A stretch of DNA of 42,032 bases from Paracoccaceae bacterium. GTDB taxonomy: Bacteria; Pseudomonadota; Alphaproteobacteria; Rhodobacterales; Rhodobacteraceae. How positions within the stretch are numbered: position 1 is the stretch's first letter; each line of letters starts with the position of its first letter. The translations under genes and the position numbers were made by a program. Below the pieces are notes generated by a model that saw nothing but the letters and a program-made list of their open reading frames with translations, had not been told where the DNA came from and made no database searches. Where the stretch lies: positions 1 to 42,032 of the forward strand of contig CANHLE010000021.1 of the NCBI GenBank assembly GCA_947461435.1, given 5' to 3'. Below are positions 24,334 to 33,189 of the stretch, in pieces.

Positions 24334-25344
24334 ATGAATACCAGAACGATGTTGCTGGCCTCGGCCACGATCTTAGCCGTGGCCATGCCTGCCTTGGCAG
24401 AGACCTCAGCGAAAAAGATTGCCCTTTCAAACAACTATGCCGGCAACTCGTGGCGGCAGGCCATGTTGACCAGCTGGGAAAAGATCACCGGCCCGGCAGT
24501 GGCAGACGGCACTGTCGCCGCCGCCGATACCTTTACGACCGCAGAAAATCAGGCCACCGAGCAGGCTGCCCAAATCCAGAACATGATTCTCCAAGGGTAT
24601 GACGCCATCGTCATCAACGCAGCCTCGCCCACCGCGCTGAACGGCGCGGTGAAAGAGGCTTGTGATGCGGGCATTACCGTTGTGTCGTTTGACGGCATTG
24701 TGACCGAACCTTGCGCCTGGCGCATCGCGGTGAACTTCAAAGAGATGGGCCGCAGCCAGGTTGAGTATCTGGCAGGCGTCATGCCAGCCGGTGGCAACCT
24801 GCTCGAAATCCGCGGCCTTGCCGGGGTGTTCGTCGATGACGAAATCTCGGCCGGGATCGCCGAAGGCGTGGCGCAATTCCCGCAGTTCAAAATTGTGGGT
24901 TCGGTGCATGGCGACTGGGCGCAGGACGTGGCGCAAAAGGCCGTTGCCGGTATTTTACCGTCATTGCCAGAAATTGCCGCGGTCGTAACGCAGGGCGGTG
25001 ACGGGTACGGCGCAGCGCAGGCGATTGCCGCCACAGATCGGCCAATGCCGACAATCGTGATGGGCAACCGCGAGGATGAGCTGAAGTGGTGGAAAGAGCA
25101 GAAGGACGCTAACGGCTATACCACCATGTCGGTGTCGATTGCCCCTGGTGTTTCGACGCTGGCTTTCTGGGTGGCGCAACAGATCCTGGACGGGAAAGAG
25201 GTGCCGAAAGATCTGACCGTGCCGTTCCTGCGCATCGATCAGGATAACCTTGAGGCCAATCTTGCCAATACACAGGCCGGAGGCGTTGCCAACGTCGAAT
25301 ACAGCCAGGCCGACGCGATCGCGGTGATTGACGCCACCAAGTAA
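24334..25344 (+). CDS. Sugar ABC transporter substrate-binding protein (RbsB-like)
   Basis: A 336-residue periplasmic binding protein of the ribose/galactose type (CUT2). Residues 1-22 form a signal peptide ending MPALA. The first lobe has the repeated IQNMILQGYDAIVINAASPTALNGAVKEACDAGITVVSFDG pattern, and PMPTIVMGNREDELKWW lies in the second lobe. ATG at 24334 follows TAGGGAGAGAG. It binds a monosaccharide in the periplasm for the importer encoded downstream. The repeats at 24126-24178 lie about 160 bp upstream. A hairpin separates it from the ATPase gene. Confidence 0.94.
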   Translation: MNTRTMLLASATILAVAMPALAETSAKKIALSNNYAGNSWRQAMLTSWEKITGPAVADGTVAAADTFTTAENQATEQAAQIQNMILQGYDAIVINAASPTALNGAVKEACDAGITVVSFDGIVTEPCAWRIAVNFKEMGRSQVEYLAGVMPAGGNLLEIRGLAGVFVDDEISAGIAEGVAQFPQFKIVGSVHGDWAQDVAQKAVAGILPSLPEIAAVVTQGGDGYGAAQAIAATDRPMPTIVMGNREDELKWWKEQKDANGYTTMSVSIAPGVSTLAFWVAQQILDGKEVPKDLTVPFLRIDQDNLEANLANTQAGGVANVEYSQADAIAVIDATK

Positions 25345-25383
25345 CGCCATCCCTGCCAGCGAGTCTTGAAGTGCTGGCAACCA

Positions 25384-25414
25384 GACCTGCCCCTTGCCTC
25401 CCTTGGGGCAGGTC
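25384..25414 (+). terminator. Strong intercistronic hairpin after RbsB-like gene
   Basis: GACCTGCCCC and GGGGCAGGTC form a perfect 10-base-pair stem with an 11-base loop. No U-run follows. Its position after the binding-protein gene suggests mRNA protection or attenuation, giving more binding protein than ATPase and permease. Confidence 0.65.
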
Positions 25415-25446
25415 GCCTGCACCCTGCCGAACACTGGAAAGCCGCT

Positions 25447-26898
25447 TTGCCCCTGTCACATCCCTCCGCTGTGTTGGAAGTCGCCAATGCCACCGTGCGT
25501 TTTGGCGAGGTGCGCGCGTTGGACGGTGTGTCACTGGCGATAATGCCAGGCGAGTGTATTGGTCTTGTGGGCCATAACGGCGCGGGCAAATCCACCATCG
25601 TCGCTGTGATCAATGGCAGCCTAAGCCCACATCAGGGCGAGATTTTCAGCGACAGCACGCGGTTGGCCCCCTATGGAATTGGCGTGGCGCGCAGTCGCGG
25701 CGTGCGCTGCGTGTTTCAGGAACTGTCGCTTTGCCCGAACCTTTCCATCGTCGAAAACACCCGCATCATGCACCGCAACTTGGGCGGTTTCGGCTGGCGT
25801 GCCCGGGTGCGAGGGATCATTGCGGCCAGCCTTGATGCAGTGTTTCCGGGCCATGGCATCGACGTCGGCGGCCCCGTCGGTGCGCTGTCGATTGCGCAGC
25901 GCCAGATGGTGGAAATAGCGATGGCGTTTTCCGATTCAGGCCAGCCGCCGCGCCTTGTGATCCTGGACGAGCCCACGTCATCGCTTGATGCTGGGCTTGC
26001 AGCGCAGCTTTTGGCGCATGTGCGCCGCTTTGTGGCAACCGGCGGTGCGGTGATCCTGATATCCCATATGCTGAACGAAATTCTCGAAACCGCCAGTCGC
26101 GTCGTGGTGATGAAAGACGGCAAGATCGTTGCTGAACGGGGTGCGGGCGGCTTTGATCACGCCGGACTGGTCAAGGCGATGGGCAGCGCTGTCGCGCATC
26201 AGGCCGCCGCCCGGCGCAGCCATGCTGCCACTGAACCAGTGTTGGAGTTGAGCCTGCCGAAAAGTCAGCCATTCCGCGCCTGCAAAGGCGAGGTCGTCGG
26301 CCTGGCTGGTCTTGGCGGCCACGGCCAGACCCGGATGCTGCTGGCGATGTTTGATCGCCACAGCCCGCAGTGGTGGCCCCGCCGCGATCCTGCCGTCACC
26401 TTCGTCGCCGGCGACCGGCGCGAGAACGGCATTTTCGATTTGTGGAGCATTCTGAAGAATATGACCGTGGCTTCGCTGGGTGATCTGTCACGTCGGGGTC
26501 TGCTGCAGGATGCCGCCGAGACCAAGCGCGGCGCAGACTGGAAAGCGCGCATTGAAATCCGCACACCCGACATGGAAAATCCGATTCTGTCTCTGTCGGG
26601 GGGCAATCAGCAAAAGGTGCTGTTTGCCCGCGCCTTGTCAACGCGTGCCCCGGTTGTGCTGATGGATGATCCGATGCGCGGCGTCGATGTTGGAACCAAG
26701 CAAGAGGTCTACGGCATGATCCGCGCCGAGGCCGAAGCGGGCCGCACCTTTGTATGGTATTCAACCGAAATGGAAGAAATGCAGCTTTGTGACCGCGTCT
26801 ACGTCTTTCGCAACGGGGCCATCGTCGCGGAACTTGTGGGTGATGCGATCAGCGAGCAAGACATTCTGCGCGCCTCGTTCGAAGGAGCGGCGGCATGA
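25447..26898 (+). CDS. Sugar ABC transporter ATP-binding protein (RbsA-like, two NBDs)
   Basis: A 483-residue tandem ATPase. The first domain is complete: Walker A GHNGAGKST at 42-50, signature-like LSIAQRQMVEIAMAF and Walker B LVILDEPTSSLDA. The second lacks a Walker A lysine (AGLGGHGQTRML replaces GxxGxGKST) but keeps LSGGNQQKV and VVLMDDPMRGVDVGTK, as is usual for RbsA/MglA. No ATG suits the N-terminus. TTG at 25447, five bases after GGAAAG, fits best and begins PLSHPSAVLEV. GTG at 25471 is an alternative. It drives the two permeases downstream, with a four-base overlap with the first. Confidence 0.9.
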   Translation: MPLSHPSAVLEVANATVRFGEVRALDGVSLAIMPGECIGLVGHNGAGKSTIVAVINGSLSPHQGEIFSDSTRLAPYGIGVARSRGVRCVFQELSLCPNLSIVENTRIMHRNLGGFGWRARVRGIIAASLDAVFPGHGIDVGGPVGALSIAQRQMVEIAMAFSDSGQPPRLVILDEPTSSLDAGLAAQLLAHVRRFVATGGAVILISHMLNEILETASRVVVMKDGKIVAERGAGGFDHAGLVKAMGSAVAHQAAARRSHAATEPVLELSLPKSQPFRACKGEVVGLAGLGGHGQTRMLLAMFDRHSPQWWPRRDPAVTFVAGDRRENGIFDLWSILKNMTVASLGDLSRRGLLQDAAETKRGADWKARIEIRTPDMENPILSLSGGNQQKVLFARALSTRAPVVLMDDPMRGVDVGTKQEVYGMIRAEAEAGRTFVWYSTEMEEMQLCDRVYVFRNGAIVAELVGDAISEQDILRASFEGAAA

Positions 26899-27836
26899 GA
26901 ATTTCAACAGACACCCTTCGACTTGCCGTCCCGGTTGTGTCGCTCTTGCTGCTGTTGGCGGGCGTGTTCTATCTGCAACCCCGCGCCATGAGCTATACCG
27001 GACTGAACCTGTTGTTCAATCTTGCCGTGCCGATTGCGCTGGCCACAATCGCGCAGATGCTGATCATGGCGGTTAACGATCTGGACCTGTCGATGGGAAC
27101 CTTTGTCAGCTTTGTCGCCTGCGTTGCCGCGACATATCTGCATGACACGCCGTTGCTGGGCGCCGCGATCTTGTTGGCTGCCATTGCGGCCTATGCGGTG
27201 ATGGGTGTCATCATCTATCTGCGCGATCTGCCGTCCATCGTGGTTACGCTTGGGATGAGCTTTGTCTGGGCCGGTCTTGCCGTGCTGATCCTGCCGGCGC
27301 CCGGTGGAACAGCGCCTGAATGGGCACGCGCCGCTATGATCTCAAAACCGCCGCTGATGCCGATGGCGATTGTCGCCAGCGCGGTGCTGGCGGTGTTTGC
27401 GCACCTGTTGATCATGCGATCCTCTTTTGGGGTGCTGATCCGTGGGGTCGGGGGCAATCAACGTTCGGTGCTGCGCGCGGGATGGCCGATTGTTGCCGCG
27501 CGGGCTGGGGCCTATGCCCTAGCCGCCACTTTTGCCGTTGCTGCAGGAATCTGCCTTGTCGGGCTAACAACCAGTGCCGACGCCAATATCGCCTTGCGCT
27601 ATACGTTGTTGTCGATTGCCGGTGTCATCCTTGGTGGCGGCGAATTCACCGGGGGGCGCATCTCGCCCATCGGGGCCGTGATCGGCGCGCTGACATTGAC
27701 GCTGGCAGGGTCATTCCTGTCATTCTTGCGCATCTCTCCAGATTGGCAGATTGGCGCGCAAGGTGCGATCCTGATCATCGTGCTTGCCTTGCGGTTGTTG
27801 CTGAACCGGCTGGAAAGCAAAGGTGATATGGCATGA
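26895..27836 (+). CDS. Sugar ABC transporter permease (RbsC-like) 1
   Basis: A 313-residue membrane protein of the branched-chain/ribose permease fold with about nine or ten hydrophobic segments. The motif region NDLDLSMGTFVSFVA (about residues 57-71) is the usual RbsC signature, and GGGEFTGGRISPIGAVIGALTL near the C-terminus matches the conserved glycine-rich loop. The start overlaps the ATPase stop (ATGA). The next permease also overlaps, so the two are made in equal amounts and probably form a heterodimeric channel, unlike the homodimer of E. coli RbsC. Confidence 0.94.
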   Translation: MRISTDTLRLAVPVVSLLLLLAGVFYLQPRAMSYTGLNLLFNLAVPIALATIAQMLIMAVNDLDLSMGTFVSFVACVAATYLHDTPLLGAAILLAAIAAYAVMGVIIYLRDLPSIVVTLGMSFVWAGLAVLILPAPGGTAPEWARAAMISKPPLMPMAIVASAVLAVFAHLLIMRSSFGVLIRGVGGNQRSVLRAGWPIVAARAGAYALAATFAVAAGICLVGLTTSADANIALRYTLLSIAGVILGGGEFTGGRISPIGAVIGALTLTLAGSFLSFLRISPDWQIGAQGAILIIVLALRLLLNRLESKGDMA

Positions 27837-28774
27837 AAGCGCTTCTTGCAAAGCCGTGGATATGGTCTTTCATCGCAGCGCTGTCGGTGTGGCTCGCGAC
27901 TATTGCTGTTACGCGCGGGGCGTCCACGGTGGGGCTGTCGCAGGCGGCACTGACCTTCGCCGCGTTCTCGGTGCTGGTTGGCATTGGCCAGATGTTCGTG
28001 ATCACGCTTGGCCCCGGCAACATCGACCTGTCTGTGCCTGCCACGATGACGTTGGCCGGAACCGTGACGCTGAAATACATGGATGGCCAGAACGGACTGA
28101 TCTTGCAGGGCTTGGGCATTGCCATCATGGTCGGGGTCAGCGTCGGTGTGTTGAACTACGCGCTGATCAAGGCGCTGCGCATTCCGCCAATCATCGCCAC
28201 CCTGTCAATGAGCTTTATCGTGCAATCCGCCGCGATATGGACCAACCGCGGGCTGCGGATCAAGCCGCCGCAAGTGTTGGCTGATTTCACAACGTTGACC
28301 AGCTTTGGTATTCCCAACATCGCCTTGATTGCGTTGCTGATTTCAATCTTGGCTTGGGTTTTGCTGCACCGCACACCCTATGGTCGCTGGATCGCCGCCA
28401 TTGGCCAAAGCCTGCCTGCCGCGCGGATGGCGGGCATCGCGGTTGATGGCTGCCGCTTTGTAACCTACCTGCTCTGCGCGGTGCTGGCTGCCATTTGTGG
28501 TTACCTGCTCGCCTGTTTCTCGGGCGGGGCAGCGCTGAATATGGGCACCGAGTACCTGCTTATGTCGATTGCCGTTGTGGTGATTGGGGGAACCGCCGTT
28601 GCTGGGGGCGACAGCAATGTGCCGGGCATCTGGGGCGCCTCGCTGTTTATGTTTCTGGTCGTGTCTATGCTGAACACCTACGGCCTTGGGGCTGGGGTGC
28701 GGCTGATCATGACCGGAGTTATCATCATCACCGTGATCCTGCTGGCCAGTGGCCGCAAAGCTGGCGCACGCTAG
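27833..28774 (+). CDS. Sugar ABC transporter permease (RbsC-like) 2
   Basis: A 313-residue paralogue of the preceding permease with the same topology. TLGPGNIDLSVPATMTLAG corresponds to the RbsC signature, and GGTAVAGGDSNVPGIWGASLF to the conserved loop. The start overlaps the previous stop (ATGA). Two distinct permeases suggest a heterodimeric pore for this importer. The lactonase gene begins 14 bases downstream, tying transport directly to the first metabolic steps. Confidence 0.94.
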   Translation: MKALLAKPWIWSFIAALSVWLATIAVTRGASTVGLSQAALTFAAFSVLVGIGQMFVITLGPGNIDLSVPATMTLAGTVTLKYMDGQNGLILQGLGIAIMVGVSVGVLNYALIKALRIPPIIATLSMSFIVQSAAIWTNRGLRIKPPQVLADFTTLTSFGIPNIALIALLISILAWVLLHRTPYGRWIAAIGQSLPAARMAGIAVDGCRFVTYLLCAVLAAICGYLLACFSGGAALNMGTEYLLMSIAVVVIGGTAVAGGDSNVPGIWGASLFMFLVVSMLNTYGLGAGVRLIMTGVIIITVILLASGRKAGAR

Positions 28775-28788
28775 GACAAGGTATTGCC

Positions 28789-29709
28789 ATGACTGCCCCC
28801 CTGTATCAGATCGACGACCCGACTTTTTTGCAATTCATCGTGAGGTCTGCGGGGCTGGATGTGCTGTATACGGGGTGCCGTTGGGCCGAGGGTCCGGTGT
28901 GGTTTGATGATATGCAATGCCTGCTGTGGAGCGATATTCCCAACCAACGCATCCTACGATGGGCGGCGGATTCTGCGGGGGGGGGCAGCGTGACGACCTT
29001 TCGGCAGCCCTCCAATTTCTCGAACGGTCAGACGCGTGACCGGCAAGGCCGCCTTGTCACCTGCGAACATGGGCTGCGCCGTGTCAGCCGCACCGAAGCC
29101 TGCGGCAGCGTCACAGTGTTGGCCGACAGATTTCAAGGCAAGTGGTTGAATTCGCCAAATGATGTAGTGGTACATTCGGATGGCAGCATCTGGTTCACCG
29201 ACCCGACCTATGGCATCTTGTCTGACTACGAAGGCTATCGCGCCGCGCCCGAGCAGCCCGTACATGGCGTTTACCGAGTTGACAGCATCAGGGGCGACAT
29301 CAGCCTCGTGGCTGATGATTTTTGCCAACCCAACGGGCTGGCTTTTTCGCCTGATGAACATACGCTTTACATTGCTGACTCCGGGGCGAGCCACGATGGC
29401 AGCAAACCCCGCCACATCCGCGCCTTTGATGTGCAGGACGGCAAGCTGACCCACGACCGAGTGTTCGCTGTGATCGATGCCGGCATCCCTGATGGAATCC
29501 GCACCGATCTTGCGGGCAATTTGTGGTCTTCTGCGGCGGACGGCGTGCATTGCTTTGCACCTGACGGACACCGATTGGGTAAAATTCTGGTTCCCGAGCC
29601 TGTGGCCAACCTGACCTTCGGCGGACCGCGCCGCAACCGGCTATTCATCACTGCCACAACGTCGCTTTACGCAATCTATCTTACCACCACTGGCGCGCAG
29701 CAGCCCTAG
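28789..29709 (+). CDS. SMP-30/gluconolactonase family lactonase
   Basis: A 306-residue six-bladed beta-propeller hydrolase. The calcium/zinc ligands of the family are recognisable: Glu34 in WAEGPVW, the Asn of NSPNDVVV, the Asn of CQPNGLAFSP and the Asp of YIADSGAS. Family members open sugar lactones to sugar acids. There is no signal peptide, so it is cytoplasmic. AGGACAAGG precedes the ATG. It is the last gene of the importer operon and would act after an aldose dehydrogenase such as the SDR at 32347. This places the pathway in the non-phosphorylative oxidative class. Confidence 0.92.
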   Translation: MTAPLYQIDDPTFLQFIVRSAGLDVLYTGCRWAEGPVWFDDMQCLLWSDIPNQRILRWAADSAGGGSVTTFRQPSNFSNGQTRDRQGRLVTCEHGLRRVSRTEACGSVTVLADRFQGKWLNSPNDVVVHSDGSIWFTDPTYGILSDYEGYRAAPEQPVHGVYRVDSIRGDISLVADDFCQPNGLAFSPDEHTLYIADSGASHDGSKPRHIRAFDVQDGKLTHDRVFAVIDAGIPDGIRTDLAGNLWSSAADGVHCFAPDGHRLGKILVPEPVANLTFGGPRRNRLFITATTSLYAIYLTTTGAQQP

Positions 29710-29793
29710 AACTGTCAGATTTTGATACAATCAGCGGCATCGACAAGCGCGTTCGAGCGTGAGCGAGAGGGAGAGGTTTTCAATTCTAACCAA

Positions 29794-29811
29794 GCCTGAC
29801 ACACTTCAGGC
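29794..29811. terminator. Small hairpin between convergent lactonase and DMT genes
   Basis: GCCTGA and TCAGGC pair around CACACT. The leftward gene's stop codon lies in the stem. It could serve as a weak terminator for either direction, but no T-run of note follows. Confidence 0.35.
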
Positions 29812-30669
29812 ACGACCAAGGCGGGCACTGATCACCCCGGCCAATACGATCAACCCCGCCCCCAGCAGCATTGCCGGGCGCGGGGTATCTGCGAAAAACA
29901 CCGCGCCGAACACGATAGCCCAGATCAGCAGCGAGTATTGATAGGGCATCACCACTGCCGCTTGGGCATGTTTGAACGACCGGTTCACCAGAATATGCGC
30001 AGCCATCGCCGCGACGCCCAGCAGGCAAAGCGCCGCAAAATCGCGTGGCGGTGTCGTTACCCAAGCGCCCGGCGTGAAAGCAATGATCGCACCCGAAGCG
30101 ATGAGCGCCCCGACAATCTGCCAAGCCACGAGCACCGTGTCAGGCGTGCCGTGCAGCTTGCGCCCCAGCAGCATCGCTCCGGCGAAGGCCGCACTTCCCA
30201 GCAGTGCGATTCCGGCAGCAGGCGTCAGGCTGGCCTGCGACGGGGCCATGGCGATGGCGACGCCGACAAAGCCTAAACCGATCGCAGCCCAAACCCTGCG
30301 GCTGACCCGCTCGCCCAACACTAGCGGTGCCAGTGCCGCGACATAGATTGGCGCAGCCAGCCAAAAAGTCACCACATCGGCCAGCGGCAGATAGGCGACG
30401 GCGGCATAGAACCCCAGCCCTTCAACGGCCAACAGCCCGGCGCGCAGCGATTGCAAGGCAGGGCGATCCACCCGCCACAACTGGCCCAGACCGTCACGCA
30501 CTAGAAATGGCATCAGCACAACCAGCGCCGAAAGGCTGCGGATCACCATCAATTGCGCCACCGAATAGCTGCCCATCAGCCATTTCCCCATGACGTCATT
30601 CAACGAAAACATAAACATGCCTGCCAGCATAAAGCCGATGCCGACACGCGCATTTTCACGAAACTGCAT
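29806..30669 (-). CDS. DMT-superfamily transporter (EamA type)
   Basis: A 287-residue inner-membrane protein with ten predicted helices in two EamA repeats. The first repeat includes MFSLNDVMGKWLMGSYSVAQLMVIRSL, and the second ends WAIVFGAVFFADTPRPAMLLGAGLIVLAG. Such proteins export metabolites and amino acids. The start lies only four bases after the UxaA-family stop with no clear ribosome site, so translation is coupled. Co-expression with a sugar-acid dehydratase suggests that it may release excess sugar acids or keto acids, but the direction and substrate are not shown. Confidence 0.9.
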   Translation of the reverse strand: MQFRENARVGIGFMLAGMFMFSLNDVMGKWLMGSYSVAQLMVIRSLSALVVLMPFLVRDGLGQLWRVDRPALQSLRAGLLAVEGLGFYAAVAYLPLADVVTFWLAAPIYVAALAPLVLGERVSRRVWAAIGLGFVGVAIAMAPSQASLTPAAGIALLGSAAFAGAMLLGRKLHGTPDTVLVAWQIVGALIASGAIIAFTPGAWVTTPPRDFAALCLLGVAAMAAHILVNRSFKHAQAAVVMPYQYSLLIWAIVFGAVFFADTPRPAMLLGAGLIVLAGVISARLGRA

Positions 30670-30673
30670 GCAC

Positions 30674-32191
30674 TTACATCACAGCGCCGATTTGCCACGG
30701 CACGAATTCTGAACCGCCAAACCCCAGTTCTTCTGACTTGGTTAGCTTGCCAGAGGCGACCGCCACAAAGGCCTCGAAAATCTCGCGTCCCTTGTCGGCA
30801 ATACTGACACCAGAGGTGATGACGTCGCCGCAGTTGATGTCCATATCTTCGGACATGTGGTTGTACATTTCGGTATTGGTCGCCAGTTTCAGTCCCGGAG
30901 AAGGTTTGAAGCCTGAAACTGATCCCCGCCCCGTCGTAAAGGCGATCAGGTTGGCACCACTGGCAATCTGCCCCGTGACCGAGGCAGGATCGTAGCCGGG
31001 GCTATCCATATACGTAAATCCAGGCGTTGTGATCGGTTGGGCGTATTCGTAAAATCCGACCATCGGCGCTGTGCCGCCCTTGGCGACGGCACCCAGTGAT
31101 TTCTCTAGAATGGTGGTCAGCCCGCCACGTTTATTGCCGGGCGAAGGGTTGTTGTCCATCTCGCCGCCATTGCGGGCGGTGTAGTTTTCCCACCACTTGA
31201 TCCGCGCGATCATCGCCTCGGCAATCGCGGGGGTTGCGGCGCGGCGGGTCAGCAGATGTTCGGCTCCGTAAATCTCTGGCGTCTCTGACAGGATCGTGGT
31301 GCCGCCGTGTTGCACCAGCAGGTCCGACGCCGCACCCAATGCTGGGTTGGCGGTGATACCGGAATAGCCATCCGAACCACCGCATTGCAGACCGACCACG
31401 ATATGCTTCAGCGGAGCGGGCTGCCGCGTCACCTTATTGGCAACCTCTGCCATCTCGCGCAATTCGCGCAGTGCGGCTTCGATCGTCCGCCGTGTGCCGC
31501 CTTCTTGCTGAATGGTCATATAGCGGAAATTGTTGTCCTGCCGCAGCCGTCCTGCGCCGACCAACGCGGGCACCTGCATTGCTTCGCACCCCAGACCGAT
31601 CAGCAATATCCCGCCAAAGTTGGCATGCTGCGCATAGCCCTGCAGCGTGCGAAACAACAGTTGATAGCCTTCGCCCTTCATGTCCATCGCACAGCCTGAC
31701 CCGTGCACGATCGGCACGATGCCATCAATGTTTTCGAGACTTTGGAACCATGGATCGCGTTCTGCCGCTTCGGCCACCAGTTTGGCCACCGTGGCCGAAC
31801 AGTTGACTGTCGTCAGTACCCCCAGATAATTGCGAGTCCCCACTTTACCATCGGCGCGATGATAGCCATCAAAGGTGCGGGTCTGCTCTAGGGTCGGCAA
31901 CGGTGCATTTGCCTGCGCCATTGCATAATCCTGAGTGTGCTCTCCCATTCCAAGATTATGGGTGTGAACATGGCTGCCCTGCGAAATTGGCTCAAGTGCT
32001 TGTCCTATGATCTGACCATAGCGCAGTAACTTGTCGCCAGCCGCGAAATCGGCGAGCGCGAACTTGTGACCGCGTTTGACTGGCGTTACCAAAGTTAAAG
32101 CATGTTCGGGTAAGACCGCGCCTGCCTCAAGGTCTTGCAGCGCGATCGCCACTGAATCATCTGGGTGCAAACGGATGCTGGAAGCGGTCAC
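30674..32191 (-). CDS. UxaA-family sugar-acid dehydratase (altronate/galactarate dehydratase type)
   Basis: A 505-residue protein with an N-terminal SAF domain (about 1-85, SVAIALQDLEAGAVL, then IGQALEPISQGSHVHTHNL). The large catalytic domain of altronate dehydratase follows, with YHRADGKVGTRNYLGVLTTVNCSATV, PIVHGSGCAMD, LQCGGSDGYSGITANPALG and the conserved TTILEKSLGAVAKGG, NCGDVI and GSEFVPW segments. These iron-dependent enzymes turn aldonic acids into 2-keto-3-deoxy acids. The start is GTG at 32191 after AAGGAGAC. Here it replaces the IlvD/EDD or enolase-type dehydratases of classical Weimberg pathways. Whether the acid is a hexonate or a pentonate is open. Confidence 0.92.
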   Translation of the reverse strand: MTASSIRLHPDDSVAIALQDLEAGAVLPEHALTLVTPVKRGHKFALADFAAGDKLLRYGQIIGQALEPISQGSHVHTHNLGMGEHTQDYAMAQANAPLPTLEQTRTFDGYHRADGKVGTRNYLGVLTTVNCSATVAKLVAEAAERDPWFQSLENIDGIVPIVHGSGCAMDMKGEGYQLLFRTLQGYAQHANFGGILLIGLGCEAMQVPALVGAGRLRQDNNFRYMTIQQEGGTRRTIEAALRELREMAEVANKVTRQPAPLKHIVVGLQCGGSDGYSGITANPALGAASDLLVQHGGTTILSETPEIYGAEHLLTRRAATPAIAEAMIARIKWWENYTARNGGEMDNNPSPGNKRGGLTTILEKSLGAVAKGGTAPMVGFYEYAQPITTPGFTYMDSPGYDPASVTGQIASGANLIAFTTGRGSVSGFKPSPGLKLATNTEMYNHMSEDMDINCGDVITSGVSIADKGREIFEAFVAVASGKLTKSEELGFGGSEFVPWQIGAVM

Positions 32192-32240
32192 GACAGTCTC
32201 CTTAATTACGCGTAAAAATTAGCACGTAGGCTTAAACATA

Positions 32241-32268
32241 GCAAAGCAGGATCCGGGGAGATCCCGCA
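32241..32268. promoter_or_regulatory. Candidate shared operator in the divergent UxaA/SDR promoter region
   Basis: GCAAAGCA (32241-32248), GGAT (32249-32252), CC and GGGGAGATCCCGCA (32255-32268) repeat, with one substitution in the last block, the motif upstream of the importer operon at 24133-24177. The site lies about 50 bp before the UxaA start and 79 bp before the SDR start, placed to control both. Confidence 0.62.
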
Positions 32269-32346
32269 GAAGATTTGCCAGTTCCTGCGCTTGACAACCT
32301 CGTGTTCGGTCCGCCTTCTGGGTTTGGGACCCAGAAGGAAACAAAG

Positions 32347-33189
32347 ATGCATTTGACACTGGCAAAAGGCAATGCTGCGGTGATTACTGGGGCCGCGTCT
32401 GGCATTGGGTTTGCCGCCGCGCAGTATTTGGCAAGTCTTGGCATGCGGGTTTGTCTGGCGGACATAGGCATCGAGCGTTTGACCCGCGCCCGCGCGCAAA
32501 TCATTGCTTCGGGTGTCGATGATGCTGATATCATCGTTCAAGAAACCGATGTTGGTGATCTGGCGGCGCTGCGTAATCTGGCAGATGTCGCCTTTGCCGC
32601 GCTTGGTTCGGTGCATGTGCTGATGAACAACGCCGGTATGCAACCGGGAAGCAGCATCTTTGACACAGAAACAAATTGGGACCGCATCATCGCCGTCAAT
32701 ATGTTTGGTGTTATCCGAGGTGCGCAAATCTTTGCACCTCGAATGATCGCAGGCGGCACCCCTGGGTTGATCATAAGTACAGGGTCCAAGCAGGGGATTA
32801 CCACGCCTCCGGGCGATCCGGCCTATAACGTGTCAAAGGCTGGAGTGAGAGTCTTTACCGAGGCTTTGCAGCACCATTTGCGCAACACCCCCGATTGTCA
32901 GGTTGAAGCGCGCTTGTTCATTCCGGGCTATGTTCATACCCCCTTGACCGCTCATGGACGCAGCGAAAAGCCTGCGGGTGCATGGACGCCCGCACAAACC
33001 GTGGACTTCCTTTTTGCCTCGATTGATCATGGCGATTTCTACATCCTTTGCCCAGACAACGAGGTGGACCGCCGCACGGATGAAAAGCGCATCCGCTGGG
33101 CAGCAGGCGACATTGCCGATAACCGCCCCCCGTTATCGCGCTGGCACCCCGATTACGTTGAACCCTTCAAGAAATGGCTGCAAGAATGA
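32347..33189 (+). CDS. Short-chain dehydrogenase/reductase, probable sugar dehydrogenase
   Basis: A 280-residue classical SDR. TGAASGIG at 14-21 binds NAD(P), NNAGMQPG is the structural motif, and the catalytic set is Ser147 (STGSKQG), Tyr160 and Lys164 (AYNVSKAG). The C-terminal extension, with FYILCPDNEVDRRTDEKRIRWAAGDI, is longer than usual. In this setting it would oxidise the imported aldose to an aldonolactone, the substrate of the SMP-30 lactonase; a later-step dehydrogenase is the alternative. It overlaps the next gene by four bases (ATGA). Its control region is shared with the UxaA-family gene. Confidence 0.92.
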   Translation: MHLTLAKGNAAVITGAASGIGFAAAQYLASLGMRVCLADIGIERLTRARAQIIASGVDDADIIVQETDVGDLAALRNLADVAFAALGSVHVLMNNAGMQPGSSIFDTETNWDRIIAVNMFGVIRGAQIFAPRMIAGGTPGLIISTGSKQGITTPPGDPAYNVSKAGVRVFTEALQHHLRNTPDCQVEARLFIPGYVHTPLTAHGRSEKPAGAWTPAQTVDFLFASIDHGDFYILCPDNEVDRRTDEKRIRWAAGDIADNRPPLSRWHPDYVEPFKKWLQE

